A stretch of DNA of 64,000 nucleotides from Ga0077527 sp945862135 (GTDB taxonomy: Bacteria > Pseudomonadota > Gammaproteobacteria > Burkholderiales > SG8-41): NCBI GenBank assembly GCA_964203275.1, contig CAXNMF010000014.1:1-64000 (forward strand). Direction: 5' to 3'. The notes below the pieces were generated by a model, which had not been told where the DNA came from, searched no databases, and saw only the letters and a program-made list of their open reading frames with translations. Below are positions 18,002 through 26,531 of this stretch, in pieces. The position numbers and the translations under genes are program-made. How positions within the stretch are numbered: the stretch's first letter is position 1; each line of letters starts with the position of its first letter.

Positions 18002-18589
18002 ATGGCAAGGCAAGCGCAGATCAACCGCGACACCCAGGAAACGCAGATCAGCGTCAAGCTGAATCTCGACGGCAGCGGCCGCGCGAAACTCGCGAGCGGC
18101 ATCCCTTTTCTCGACCACATGCTTGACCAGATTGCACGACACGGACTGGTTGATCTCGAGGTCAAGGCAAAGGGTGATCTGCACATCGACGCCCACCACA
18201 CCGTTGAAGACATCGGCATCACGCTGGGTCAGGCCTTCGCCAAAGCGATCGGCGACAAGAAGGGCGTGCGCCGTTACGGCCACGCCTATGTGCCGCTGGA
18301 CGAGGCGCTGTCGCGCGTGGTGATCGACCTCTCCGGCCGACCCGGACTGGAGATGAGCGGCAAATTTACGCGTGCGCGCGTCGGCGATTTTGATGTCGAT
18401 CTGGTGCGCGAATTTTTCCAGGGCTTCGTTAACCACGCATTGGTGACGTTGCATCTCGATAACCTGAAGGGCGTCAACGCGCACCATCAGGTAGAGACGC
18501 TGTTCAAGGCCTTCGGCCGCGCGCTGCGCATGGCGGTGGAACTTGATCCACGGGTCAAGGGCGTGCCGTCCACCAAGGGAAAGTTATAG
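18002..18589 (+). CDS. hisB: Imidazoleglycerol-phosphate dehydratase
   Basis: A 195-residue monofunctional IGPD, without the phosphatase domain of enteric HisB. The two metal-binding His clusters are present: FLDHMLDQIARHG and IDAHHTVEDIGI in the first half, and NHALVTLHLDNLKGVNAHHQVE in the second (split here as NHALVTLHL and NAHHQVE). Histidinol phosphatase must therefore be encoded elsewhere. It follows hisC by 70 bp; TATACT at 17960-17965 could be a -10 box of an internal promoter, without a good -35. Confidence 0.95.
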   Translation: MARQAQINRDTQETQISVKLNLDGSGRAKLASGIPFLDHMLDQIARHGLVDLEVKAKGDLHIDAHHTVEDIGITLGQAFAKAIGDKKGVRRYGHAYVPLDEALSRVVIDLSGRPGLEMSGKFTRARVGDFDVDLVREFFQGFVNHALVTLHLDNLKGVNAHHQVETLFKAFGRALRMAVELDPRVKGVPSTKGKL

Positions 18590-18646
18590 GCTTTCCGCGG
18601 CGGCGCTCGCGCCCCGGTCTCATCATCTGAATCGTTGACGCTCCCG

Positions 18647-19297
18647 ATGACCATCGATATTGCAGTCATTGACTACGGCATGGGCAATCTGCGCTCCGTG
18701 TCCAAGGCCATTGAACACGTCGCGCCCGGCCGCAAGGTCGTGGTCACCAGCAACCCTGAGGAAGTTGCGGCTGCAGGTCGAGTGGTGTTCCCCGGTCAGG
18801 GCGCGATGCCGGATTGCATGCGCGAAATGGAGTCGCGCGGCCTGCGCCCGGCGCTGATTGAAGCGTCGCGCAGCAAACCCTTCCTCGGCATCTGCATCGG
18901 CCTGCAGATGCTGTTTGAGCACAGCGAGGAGGGCGATACGCCCGGCCTCGGCCTGCTGCCCGGCGTGGTGCGACGATTCCCGCAGGCGCGGATGGTCGGA
19001 GCGAAAGGCGAAAAGCTCAAGGTGCCGCATATGGGCTGGAACGAGGTCGAGCAGGCGATCCAACACCCGATGTGGGCGGGCATTCCGGATCGCAGCCGCT
19101 TTTATTTTGTCCACAGCTACTACCCGGAGCCCGCTGATGGGGCAATTGTGGCGGGCTGGAGCGCCTATCCCTTCCGATTTGCCTGTGCAGCGGCGCGCGG
19201 CAACCTGTTCGCGGTACAGTTCCACCCCGAGAAAAGCCATACGGCCGGCCTGCAATTACTCGCAAACTTTGTGGCGTGGCAACCGCAGGCGCTGTAG
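18647..19297 (+). CDS. hisH: Imidazole glycerol phosphate synthase, glutaminase subunit
   Basis: A 216-residue class I glutamine amidotransferase. It supplies ammonia to HisF. The nucleophile Cys is in FLGICIGLQMLF and the catalytic His/Glu in VQFHPEKS; the N-terminus AVIDYGMGNLRSV is typical. The ATG at 18647 is preferred to TTG 18635. Its partner hisF is two genes downstream. Confidence 0.95.
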   Translation: MTIDIAVIDYGMGNLRSVSKAIEHVAPGRKVVVTSNPEEVAAAGRVVFPGQGAMPDCMREMESRGLRPALIEASRSKPFLGICIGLQMLFEHSEEGDTPGLGLLPGVVRRFPQARMVGAKGEKLKVPHMGWNEVEQAIQHPMWAGIPDRSRFYFVHSYYPEPADGAIVAGWSAYPFRFACAAARGNLFAVQFHPEKSHTAGLQLLANFVAWQPQAL

Positions 19298-19400
19298 TAT
19301 TATTCCGACCATTCCAATGCATTTGCAGATGACACCCTGATCCGGTTTTTCCGTCGCCCACTCATCTGACCAAACCCGGCTTCGCAATTCGTTTAATTCC

Positions 19401-20147
19401 ATGCTGATCATTCCTGCCATCGATTTGAAGGACGGCAAGTGCGTGCGCCTGAAACAGGGCGACATGAACGATGCCACGATTTTTTCCGAAGACCCCGGTG
19501 CCATGGCCAAACAATGGCTGGCTCAGGGCGCGCGCCGCCTGCATGTTGTTGACCTCAACGGCGCCGTTGCCGGCAAGCCGAAGAACGAAGCGGCGATCCG
19601 CAGCATCGTCAAGTCACTCGGGACCGAACTGCCGATCCAGTTGGGCGGCGGCATCCGCGACCTCGACACCATCGAGGCCTATATCGATGCCGGCATCAGC
19701 TACATCATCATCGGTACCGCCGCGGTGAAGACCCCGGGTTTCCTGCAGGACGCCTGCACTGCATTCCAGGGCCACATCATCGTTGCGCTCGATGCCAAGG
19801 ACGGCAAGGTTGCCGTCGACGGCTGGTCGAAAATGACCGGACATGATGTCATCGACCTCGCAAAAAAATTCGAGGACTACGGTGTTGAAGCGATCATTTA
19901 CACCGATATCGGCCGCGACGGCATGTTGTCCGGCGTCAATATCGAAGCCACCGTCGCGCTGGCGCGTGAAATGACGGTGCCGATCATCGCCAGCGGCGGC
20001 ATCACCGACCTCGAAGATGTCAAAAAGCTCTGCGCAGTCGAAGCCGAGGGCATCATGGGTGCCATCACCGGCCGCGCGGTTTACCAGGGCACGCTGAACT
20101 TCGGCGAAGCCCAGAAACTCGCCGATAAATTAACAAAGAAAAGCTGA
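19401..20147 (+). CDS. hisA: ProFAR isomerase
   Basis: A 248-residue TIM-barrel isomerase (phosphoribosylformimino-AICAR-P isomerase). The half-barrel phosphate-binding motifs are GGGIRDLDTIEAY and ASGGITDLEDVK; the start MLIIPAIDLKDGKCVRLKQG has the catalytic Asp8. It lies 103 bp after hisH. The stop codon TGA is the first part of the A2 hairpin, which fills the gap to hisF. Confidence 0.95.
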   Translation: MLIIPAIDLKDGKCVRLKQGDMNDATIFSEDPGAMAKQWLAQGARRLHVVDLNGAVAGKPKNEAAIRSIVKSLGTELPIQLGGGIRDLDTIEAYIDAGISYIIIGTAAVKTPGFLQDACTAFQGHIIVALDAKDGKVAVDGWSKMTGHDVIDLAKKFEDYGVEAIIYTDIGRDGMLSGVNIEATVALAREMTVPIIASGGITDLEDVKKLCAVEAEGIMGAITGRAVYQGTLNFGEAQKLADKLTKKS

Positions 20148-20222
20148 GCCACAGAGGTCACAGAGTGCACAGAGTTTTCAGGTGTTGCGCCGTTCTCTGT
20201 GTTCTCTGTGACCTCTGTGGCT
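20147..20222 (+). repeat. Family A intergenic hairpin, copy A2
   Basis: Left arm 20147-20174 (AGCCACAGAGGTCACAGAG, then TGCACAGAG) and right arm 20195-20222 are complementary at 26 of 28 positions, around a 20-nt loop. This is the best-paired copy. It begins at the last base of the hisA stop and ends 8 nt before the hisF ATG, so it probably covers the hisF ribosome binding region. Confidence 0.9.
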
Positions 20223-20230
20223 GATGTTTT

Positions 20231-21001
20231 ATGGGCTTGGCCAAACGCATCATTCCCTGTCTCGACGTCACCGCCGGCCGCGTGGTCAAGGGTGTCAATT
20301 TCGTTGAACTGAAGGACGCCGGTGACCCGGTGGAGATCGCGCGCCGCTACGACGATCAGGGCGCCGACGAACTAACCTTCCTCGATATCACCGCCAGCAG
20401 CGACGACCGCGGGCTGATCCTCGGCATCATCGAAGCCGTGGCGGCGCAGGTGTTCATTCCGCTGACCGTCGGCGGCGGCGTGCGTGCGGTGGATGACGTG
20501 CGGCGCCTGCTCAATGCCGGCGCGGACAAGGTCAGCATCAATACCTCGGCCGTGCAGAACCCTCAACTGGTTGCCGATGCCAGCGGCCGTTACGGATCAC
20601 AGTGCATTGTGGTTGCCGTCGATGCCAAACGGGTGCCGGGTGATGGGCCCTTGCGCTGGGAAGTCTTCACTCACGGCGGACGCAAAGCCACCGGACTGGA
20701 TGCGTTGGAGTGGGGAAAAAAAATGCAGGCAATGGGTGCCGGAGAAATTCTGCTGACCAGCATGGATCGCGACGGCACGAAGGTGGGGTTTGACCTCGAG
20801 CTGACTCACGCTTTTTCATCGGCGCTGGATATTCCAATCATCGCCAGCGGCGGTGTCGGTAACCTCGACCATCTGGCAGAGGGCGTCACCATTGGCGGCG
20901 CCGACGCGGTTCTGGCGGCGAGCATTTTTCATTACGGTGAATACACCGTGCGCCAAGCGAAAGAACATATGGCGAAGCGCGGCATTGAAGTCCGCTTGTA
21001 G
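20231..21001 (+). CDS. hisF: Imidazole glycerol phosphate synthase, cyclase subunit
   Basis: A 256-residue TIM barrel that converts PRFAR plus ammonia from HisH into imidazole glycerol phosphate and AICAR. Signatures are RIIPCLDVTAGRVVKGVNF with catalytic Asp11, GGGVRAVDDVRRLLNAGADKV (shortened: GGGVRAVDDVRRLL), SMDRDGTKVGFDLELT with the second catalytic Asp, and ASGGVGNLDH. There is no visible Shine-Dalgarno sequence before the ATG; hairpin A2 lies immediately upstream. Confidence 0.96.
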   Translation: MGLAKRIIPCLDVTAGRVVKGVNFVELKDAGDPVEIARRYDDQGADELTFLDITASSDDRGLILGIIEAVAAQVFIPLTVGGGVRAVDDVRRLLNAGADKVSINTSAVQNPQLVADASGRYGSQCIVVAVDAKRVPGDGPLRWEVFTHGGRKATGLDALEWGKKMQAMGAGEILLTSMDRDGTKVGFDLELTHAFSSALDIPIIASGGVGNLDHLAEGVTIGGADAVLAASIFHYGEYTVRQAKEHMAKRGIEVRL

Positions 21002-21021
21002 TCGTTAAAATAATTTATTAA

Positions 21022-21034
21022 AATCAATAAGTTA
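21022..21034 (+). promoter_or_regulatory. IHF-consensus-like AT-rich site
   Basis: AATCAATAAGTTA, an exact WATCAANNNNTTR match, in the 73-bp gap between hisF and hisI. It sits in a 35-bp AT-rich block just after the hisF stop. The same 13-mer occurs in inverse at 13925. Confidence 0.45.
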
Positions 21035-21074
21035 TAAATTTCATCGAGGCATCCTCCGGGATGCGTCCGAGACC

Positions 21075-21464
21075 ATGGATTCCGACTGGCTGAACCGCAT
21101 AAACTGGAGCGCTGACGGGTTGATCCCGGTGGTGACGCAGGAGGCTGCCTCCGGCCGCGTGCTGACAGTGGCCTGGGCGAACCGCGAGGCCCTGCAACGC
21201 ACGGCGGAAACCCTCGAGGCGCATTACTGGTCGCGCTCGCGCAAGAAGCTGTGGCACAAGGGTGAGGAGTCGGGGCATGTGCAGAAAGTGCTCGCGATAC
21301 GCACCGACTGTGATCAGGACGTGGTGCTGTTCGAGGTGGAGCAGGTCGGCGGCATTGCCTGCCACACCGGGCGGCACAGCTGTTTTTTCCTGGAATTGCG
21401 AGACGGCAACTGGGTCGAAACCGATCCGGTATTGAAGGATCCGCAGTCGATTTACGGCAAATGA
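21075..21464 (+). CDS. hisI: Phosphoribosyl-AMP cyclohydrolase
   Basis: A 129-residue stand-alone HisI domain, the third histidine step, separate from HisE as in most betaproteobacteria. Zn ligands and active-site motifs are visible: AHYWSRSRKKLWHKGEESGH, the cysteine in TDCDQDVVLF, and GGIACHTGRHSCFF. Length is normal. Confidence 0.95.
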   Translation: MDSDWLNRINWSADGLIPVVTQEAASGRVLTVAWANREALQRTAETLEAHYWSRSRKKLWHKGEESGHVQKVLAIRTDCDQDVVLFEVEQVGGIACHTGRHSCFFLELRDGNWVETDPVLKDPQSIYGK

Positions 21465-21477
21465 CGGATTGAACAAC

Positions 21478-21798
21478 ATGGCAGACAAAGACATATTGCT
21501 GAAGCTGGGCGAGACCATTGCGGCGCGCAAAGGCGCGGACGCCGGCAGTTCATACGTCGCCAGCCTGATGGCCAAGGGGGAGGACGCCATCCTGCGCAAA
21601 GTGCTGGAAGAGGCGACAGAGACCCTGCTGGCCTCGAAGGAGGGTGATAAACTGCATGTCATCCGCGAAACGGCGGACCTCTGGTTTCACACTATGGTCC
21701 TGCTGGCTTGGCATGGCGTGGGGCCTGAAGAGGTGCTGGCTGAATTACAGCGCCGCGAAGGGTTGTCTGGTATCGCCGAGAAGGCTTCACGCAAATAG
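21478..21798 (+). CDS. hisE: Phosphoribosyl-ATP pyrophosphatase
   Basis: A 106-residue all-alpha MazG-like pyrophosphohydrolase that makes phosphoribosyl-AMP. Motifs GEDAILRKVLEEATE and HVIRETADLWFH hold the Mg-binding acidic residues. The ATG at 21478 (MADKDILLKLGE) is chosen over TTG 21469. It is 13 bp after hisI and ends the histidine genes; tatA follows 59 bp later, probably in the same transcript. Confidence 0.94.
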   Translation: MADKDILLKLGETIAARKGADAGSSYVASLMAKGEDAILRKVLEEATETLLASKEGDKLHVIRETADLWFHTMVLLAWHGVGPEEVLAELQRREGLSGIAEKASRK

Positions 21799-21857
21799 TA
21801 TTTTCCGTAAAGAAATGCAAACCCCCGCTCATCTGAGCGGCTCAACAGGAGTGTGTT

Positions 21858-22076
21858 ATGGGTTCATTCAGCATCTGGCACTGGTTGATCGTGCTGGTGG
21901 TCGTGGTCCTGATTTTCGGCACCAAGAAGCTGCGCAATGTCGGCTCCGATCTGGGCGGCGCGGTGAAGGGCTTCAAGGAAGGCATGAAGGGCGCCGAGGA
22001 CAAGGCTGCTGAAATTCCCCCGTCGACCGGGCAGACCATCGACGCCGAAGTCCGCAAGGAAACGACGAAATCGTGA
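21858..22076 (+). CDS. tatA: Sec-independent translocase subunit TatA
   Basis: A 72-residue protein: MGSFSIWHWLIVLVVVVLIF gives the single membrane helix, followed by the FGTKKLRNVGSDLGGAVKGF amphipathic helix typical of TatA. TatA assembles the pore that exports folded, twin-arginine proteins. The tail is short and charged. AACAGGAG precedes the ATG by a few bases. Confidence 0.94.
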   Translation: MGSFSIWHWLIVLVVVVLIFGTKKLRNVGSDLGGAVKGFKEGMKGAEDKAAEIPPSTGQTIDAEVRKETTKS

Positions 22077-22170
22077 AACGTGCCGTCTGAGGCGTACGAC
22101 GGCAGGCCGGGAATGATCCCAGCCTCTGCGTTGTTGCGTCCCGCATCACACCTTTCACCTTTCCTGTCCC

Positions 22171-22581
22171 ATGTTTGACATCGGCTTCTCCGAATTGATG
22201 GTCATTGCCGTAGTGGCGCTGATCGTCATCGGTCCCGAGCGTTTGCCCAAGGTGGCGCGCACGGTCGGCCTGCTGTTTGGCCGCATGCAGCGTTACGTCA
22301 ATGACGTCAAAGCCGACATCAATCGTGAAATGGCCCTCGACGAGTTGCGCAAGCTGCAGGCCAATATCCAGGACACTGCAAATTCTCTCGAACAGTCGAT
22401 GAAGCAGGAAGTCGGTGCGGTGGAATCCGATCTCAACAAGATTGCCAGCGATACCCAGGCCGCGGTCGCACCGGAGGCTTCACCGGCAGAAACCGCTGAA
22501 GCCCTCGCCGCAGCAGAAGCCATGCCGCCGGCCGACACGGCCGCAACCGCCGCAACAGCCGGCGAGGTCAAGAAGGCCTGA
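22171..22581 (+). CDS. tatB: Sec-independent translocase subunit TatB
   Basis: A 136-residue protein beginning MFDIGFSELMVIAVVALIVI, then GPERLPKVARTVG, the TatB signature (Glu in the helix, then GPERLP). A long charged amphipathic helix and an Ala/Glu-rich tail follow. TatB forms the substrate receptor with TatC, which lies 20 bp downstream. Confidence 0.94.
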   Translation: MFDIGFSELMVIAVVALIVIGPERLPKVARTVGLLFGRMQRYVNDVKADINREMALDELRKLQANIQDTANSLEQSMKQEVGAVESDLNKIASDTQAAVAPEASPAETAEALAAAEAMPPADTAATAATAGEVKKA

Positions 22582-22601
22582 TCCGCCGGCGTGTATCCCT
22601 G

Positions 22602-23333
22602 ATGACCGAAGACACCTTCATCTCCCACCTGATCGAACTGCGCGACCGTCTGCTGCGCGCGCTGATCGTGTTCGCGGTGGTGCTGCTGGCGCTGATCCCG
22701 TTCTCGGCCGAACTTATACGATCTGCTGGCGACGCCGATGATGAGCGCGCTGCCGGAAGGTTCGAAGATGATCGCCACCGGCGTGATCACGCCGTTCCTG
22801 GTGCCGATCAAGGTGGCGATGATGGTCGCTTTCATGATCACGCTGCCGTTCACGCTGTATCAAGCGTGGTCGTTTGTCGCCCCCGGGCTCTATAACCACG
22901 AAAAGAGCTTCGTGTTGCCGCTGGTGGTTGCGAGCACGCTGCTGTTCGTCATTGGGATCGCGTTCTGTTATTTCTTCGTGTTCAACACAGTGTTCCATTT
23001 CATCAACCAGATCGCGCCGAAAAGCATTTCGGTGGCGCCGGATATCGAGAACTACCTCAATTTCGTTCTGACCATGTTTCTGGCTTTCGGGCTTGACGTT
23101 CGAAACGCCGATTGTCGTCGTCATGCTGACGCGCATGGGGATGGTGACCATCGAGCAGCTGCGCGAGGCGCGACCCTATTTCATCGTCATCGCGTTTGTC
23201 ATCGCCGCGGTGGTTACGCCGCCGGACGTGGTGTCGCAGCTGCTGCTGGCGGTGCCGATGTGTCTGCTGTTTGAGGTCGGGCTGATTGCGGCGCGGTTTG
23301 TGCCGCCGCGTGCGCCCGCCGATCGACGAATAG
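22602..23333 (+). CDS. tatC: Sec-independent translocase subunit TatC, frameshifted as sequenced
   Basis: Multi-spanning receptor for twin-arginine signals. It starts MTEDTFISHLIELRDRLLRA, the conserved TatC N-terminus, but changes frame near 22712 (GAACTTATACG where one fewer base restores ELYDLLATPM) and near 23093 (GGGCTTGACG; removing one T restores FGLTFETPIVVVML). In between are VITPFLVPIKVAM, SFVAPGLYNHEK and FYFFVFNTVFHF-like helices (CYFFVFNTVFHF). The end is uncertain: a third shift near 23321 would give a stop at 23333, otherwise the frame runs on to 23497 across the convergent gene. Probably intact in the organism. Confidence 0.85.
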
Positions 23334-23389
23334 TTTCAGTCCGCCGACGGACGCCTGACCGGCTGGCGCTTGCCCGACACATCCGCAAA

Positions 23390-24555
23390 TTATTCCTTGC
23401 GCGCCTGCTTCGGCGGGCGTTTGCCCACCGTCACCCGCAGTTCCACGGCCTTGGCTTCGCGCATCAGGCGCAAGCGTGGCTTCGCTGCCGGGTTTGAGCG
23501 CGGCGATCAGGTTGAGCATTGTTGCCGAGTCGGTGATCTGTTTGCCATCAACGGCGACCAGCACATCGCCGGGCTTGATGCCGCCGCGATCGGCCGGCGT
23601 GCCGCGGAACACTTCGGTGATCAGTGTGCCGCGGGTGCCGGGGATCTTGAACGATTCAGCGATTTCCGGCGTCACGTCCTGCACGCCGACGCCGATCCAG
23701 CCGCGCTGCACCGAACCGGTCTCGATGATCTGTTCCATGATCGATTTTGCGGTGCCTGGCCGGAATCGCAAAACCGATGCCCAGGGACGCACCGCCGGGT
23801 GTTCTGGAATAAATCGCAGTGTTGATGCCGATCAGATTGCCGTTGACGTCGACCAGTGCGCCGCCCGAATTGCCGGGATTGATCGCGGCATCGGTCTGAA
23901 TGAAGTTTTCGAAAGTGTTGATGCCGAGCTGACTGCGGCCCAGCGCGCTGACAATGCCCAGCGTGACCGTCTGGCCGACGCCGAAGGGATTGCCGATCGC
24001 CAGCACGACATCACCGACCCGCGCGCTGTCTGAAGCACTGAAGGTGATCGCCGGCAATTTCGGCAGATCGATCTTGAGTACCGCGAGGTCGGATTCCGGA
24101 TCGGTGCCGACCACTTTGGCGGTGACGCGGCGGGTATCTGTCAGTGCGACTTCAATGCCGTCGGCGGCCTCGACGACATGGCTGTTGGTAAGAATGTAGC
24201 CCGACTCGCTGACGATGACCCCGGAGCCGAGATTGGTGTTGGGTTGTGATTGCGCTTCCGGCTGGTCGCCGAAGAAAAACTGGAACAGCGGATCGTTGCG
24301 CAGCGGATGCTGTTGTACCTTGACCGCCTTCATGGTGTAAATATTGACGACGGCGGGCATGGCTTTCTTCGCGGCATCGCTGTATGAGGAGACGCGCGGT
24401 GCGCTGCCGCCCGTATCGACGGCTGACTGGCCTACGGTCACCACGGCATTTTGCGTCATGCCATTGAGCAGATCCGGCCGTAGAGTGCCGATGACAAACA
24501 GTGCGGCGAGGCAGATCGTCGCGGTTTGGCTGAACAGGAGCCAGAGTTTTCGCAT
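23390..24555 (-). CDS. DegS/AlgW-type HtrA serine protease, frameshifted as sequenced
   Basis: About 388 residues. An N-terminal membrane anchor (LWLLFSQTATICLAALFVIG) precedes a trypsin-like domain with catalytic His in TNSHVVEAADG, Asp in DPESDLAVLKI and Ser in NPGNSGGALVD. One PDZ domain follows (GTRGTLITEVFRGTPADRGG, GDVLVAVDGKQI). A single PDZ plus anchor suggests a DegS/AlgW-like regulator of the envelope stress response rather than DegP. Frame changes near 23757 and 23467 are each fixed by one base; the restored end reads VTVGKRPPKQARKE before TAA at 23390. It converges on tatC. Confidence 0.85.
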
Positions 24556-24611
24556 GAGAGGTCCGCAGTGGCGCGGTTACAATGACTTTTTGCTGAAGAC
24601 GGATGAATGGG

Positions 24612-25359
24612 ATGGAACGCGCAGCACTTGATAACTATCTTGCCGATTACCTGCAAGTGCATGATTTTCGTGATTATTGCCCAAACGGTCTGCAGGTGGA
24701 AGGGCGTGGCGAAATCACCCGGATCGTCACCGGGGTCACCGCATCCGCGGCGCTTGATCGAGGCGGCCGTCGCCGACGGCGCGGATGCGCTGATCGTCCA
24801 CCACGGCTATTTCTGGCGCGGCGAAGACGCCCGCATTACCGGCATGCGCCGTCGGCGCATCGGCCTGCTGATAGAGAACGACATCAACCTGTTTGCCTAT
24901 CATCTGCCACTCGACGCACACCCTGAAATTGGCAACAACGCCACATTGGCGCGTCAGCTGGGCCTCGAGGTCACCAAGCGCTTCGGAGAACAGGAAATTG
25001 CGGCCCTGGGTACCTTGGCCGAAGGCAGTACCGTGGCTTCATTCACGCGAATCATCAACGAAAAACTCGGGCGGGCGCCCTTGGTGATCGGGGACGCTGC
25101 GCGCCCGCTGCGCCACATCGCCTGGTGCACCGGCGGGGCGCAGGGGATGTTCGAGCAGGCCATTGCACTGGGTGTGGATGCCTATCTTAGCGGCGAGATT
25201 TCCGAGCAGACCGTGCATCTGGCGCGCGAATCCGGGGTGGCTTATATCGCAGCGGGTCATCATGCCACCGAGCGTTACGGCGTACAGGCACTGGGGACGC
25301 ATCTGGCACAGCATTTTGGCCTTCAGCACCGGTTCATCGAGATTGAAAATCCCGTCTAA
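24612..25359 (+). CDS. NIF3/DUF34 family metal-binding protein, frameshifted as sequenced
   Basis: About 248 residues of the NIF3 (YbgI) family, of uncertain biochemical role and often annotated GTP cyclohydrolase I type 2. MERAALDNYLADYLQ and DYCPNGLQVEG begin in one frame; ADALIVHHGYFWRGE with metal-binding His, HLPLDAHPEIGNN and AAGHHATERYGVQ lie in the next. The switch is at a TT doublet (24754-24755), where deleting one T restores ASAALIEAAVADGADAL. Start 24612 matches family starts; 24603 is also in frame. It is divergent from the DegS-like gene. Confidence 0.85.
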
Positions 25360-25484
25360 TGTCGCGGGGAAGAGGTAGGGACGGGGGTTGATTTCCTGCC
25401 GTTTACAGTCTGTAACAATTTAGTCCGCGTCGGCTGCAGGTCGCGGGTCTATCATCAGGTTTTAAGGCTGTTGCTGGAGCGCAT

Positions 25485-25913
25485 ATGCACAGGATCATCA
25501 TTTCCACGTTAGCCGCTGCCTTGCTGATGGCGGCAAGTCTGCCGGCACATGCAGGCGGCGGGCGCGGACACTCTCACGCGCGGGTCGGTGTTTATATTGG
25601 TGCGCCGGTAGTCATTGGCGGCTGGTGGGGGCCGCGTCCGTACTACGCGCCGTACCCTTACTACTATTCACCCGCGCCTGTTGTGGTCCGCGAAGTGGTG
25701 CGGGAGCCGCTGGTGTTTTACGATGAACGCGGCAATCCGGTGCCGCCGGCGCAACCACAGACCCAGGCCCGTGCGCCTGCACAGACGCAGCCACAGACCG
25801 GAACATCGGCGCCGACTTGGTTTTATTGCGCAGACTCGGAGTCGTACTATCCGTACGTTGAGTCCTGTTCATCGCCCTGGCAACGCGTCGTTCCGCATCC
25901 GCCGCCGCAGTAA
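25485..25913 (+). CDS. Secreted Gly/Tyr/Pro-rich protein of unknown function
   Basis: A 142-residue protein with a clear Sec signal peptide (MHRIIISTLAAALLMAASLP, cut near AHA-G). The mature part has a Gly/His start, an aromatic PRPYYAPYPYYYSPAP stretch, a Val-rich VVVREVVREP segment, a Gln/Pro linker, and a C-terminal domain with two Cys (WFYCADSESYYPYVESCSSP). The C-terminal pattern of Trp, two Cys and Pro resembles short surface or periplasmic proteins common in betaproteobacteria. No function can be assigned. It stands alone in a plus-strand gap. Confidence 0.8.
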   Translation: MHRIIISTLAAALLMAASLPAHAGGGRGHSHARVGVYIGAPVVIGGWWGPRPYYAPYPYYYSPAPVVVREVVREPLVFYDERGNPVPPAQPQTQARAPAQTQPQTGTSAPTWFYCADSESYYPYVESCSSPWQRVVPHPPPQ

Positions 25914-25958
25914 ACTATTCTTGACCGTAGCGCCGGATTTCCACGGCGCTTCTGCCGG

Positions 25959-26426
25959 TCAGTTTTTCAGTCGTACGTGGTGTTCAAGACCGGCACAGTC
26001 TTCGTCGGTCTTGAGGCCTGCGCTACGGATGCCGTGTGCCGCCAGTTCTTCATCGCGCTCCTGGGTATCGCCGGTGACGCCTACAGCGCCCAGCAATGCG
26101 CCGTCCTTGTCGCGGATCAGCATGCCGCCGCCTTCCGCGAAAATGCGGTCCTGGGATGCCTTGAACAGGAAGTCCATGAACAGCGGCCGTTGTTCGGTAC
26201 GCAGCCGGACCAGACTGGACGAGCGTCCGAGCGCCAGCGCCGCATGCGCTTTGCCGAGGGCCATCTCAAAACGCATCATTGCCGATCCGTCTTCCTTTTT
26301 GAACGCCTTCACCACGGCGCCATGCTCCACCACAACCACCGAGATCGGGCGACAATCGAGTTCCCGCGCGCGGGTCAGGATGGCATCAATGATTTTTTCG
26401 GCCTGTGACAACGAGATCATGGACAC
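25959..26426 (-). CDS. GlcG/HbpS family heme-degrading-domain protein
   Basis: A 155-residue protein with the HbpS/GlcG fold: ISLSQAEKIIDAILTRAREL at the start, RMGK-like SAMMRFEMALGKAHAALALG, then AEGGGMLIRDKDGALLGAVG with the family glycine motif GGGxP-like region, and VTGDTQERDEELAAHG. Members bind heme, cobalamin or small organic ligands, or accompany catabolic operons. GTG 26426 has AAGGAA six bases upstream; ATG 26420 is the alternative. It is divergent from the TctC gene, with a 105-bp shared upstream region. The ligand is unknown. Confidence 0.8.
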   Translation of the reverse strand: MSMISLSQAEKIIDAILTRARELDCRPISVVVVEHGAVVKAFKKEDGSAMMRFEMALGKAHAALALGRSSSLVRLRTEQRPLFMDFLFKASQDRIFAEGGGMLIRDKDGALLGAVGVTGDTQERDEELAAHGIRSAGLKTDEDCAGLEHHVRLKN

Positions 26427-26531
26427 GGATGTTTCCTTAACGATGGACTGGAGCGCGCAATTGTATACTCGGGTTCCTGAACAAAAATCCAATCTGCGCA
26501 CAGGCGCAATGCAAAATGAGGAGTGCATGAA

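Noticed and set aside
18002..18589. Bifunctional HisB with phosphatase domain
   Set aside because: The protein is 195 residues and contains only the dehydratase.
22602..25359. tatC, degS and NIF3 as true pseudogenes
   Set aside because: Single-base corrections restore conserved family sequence throughout, with no decay between shifts, and several sites are homopolymers. Error is more likely, though unproven.
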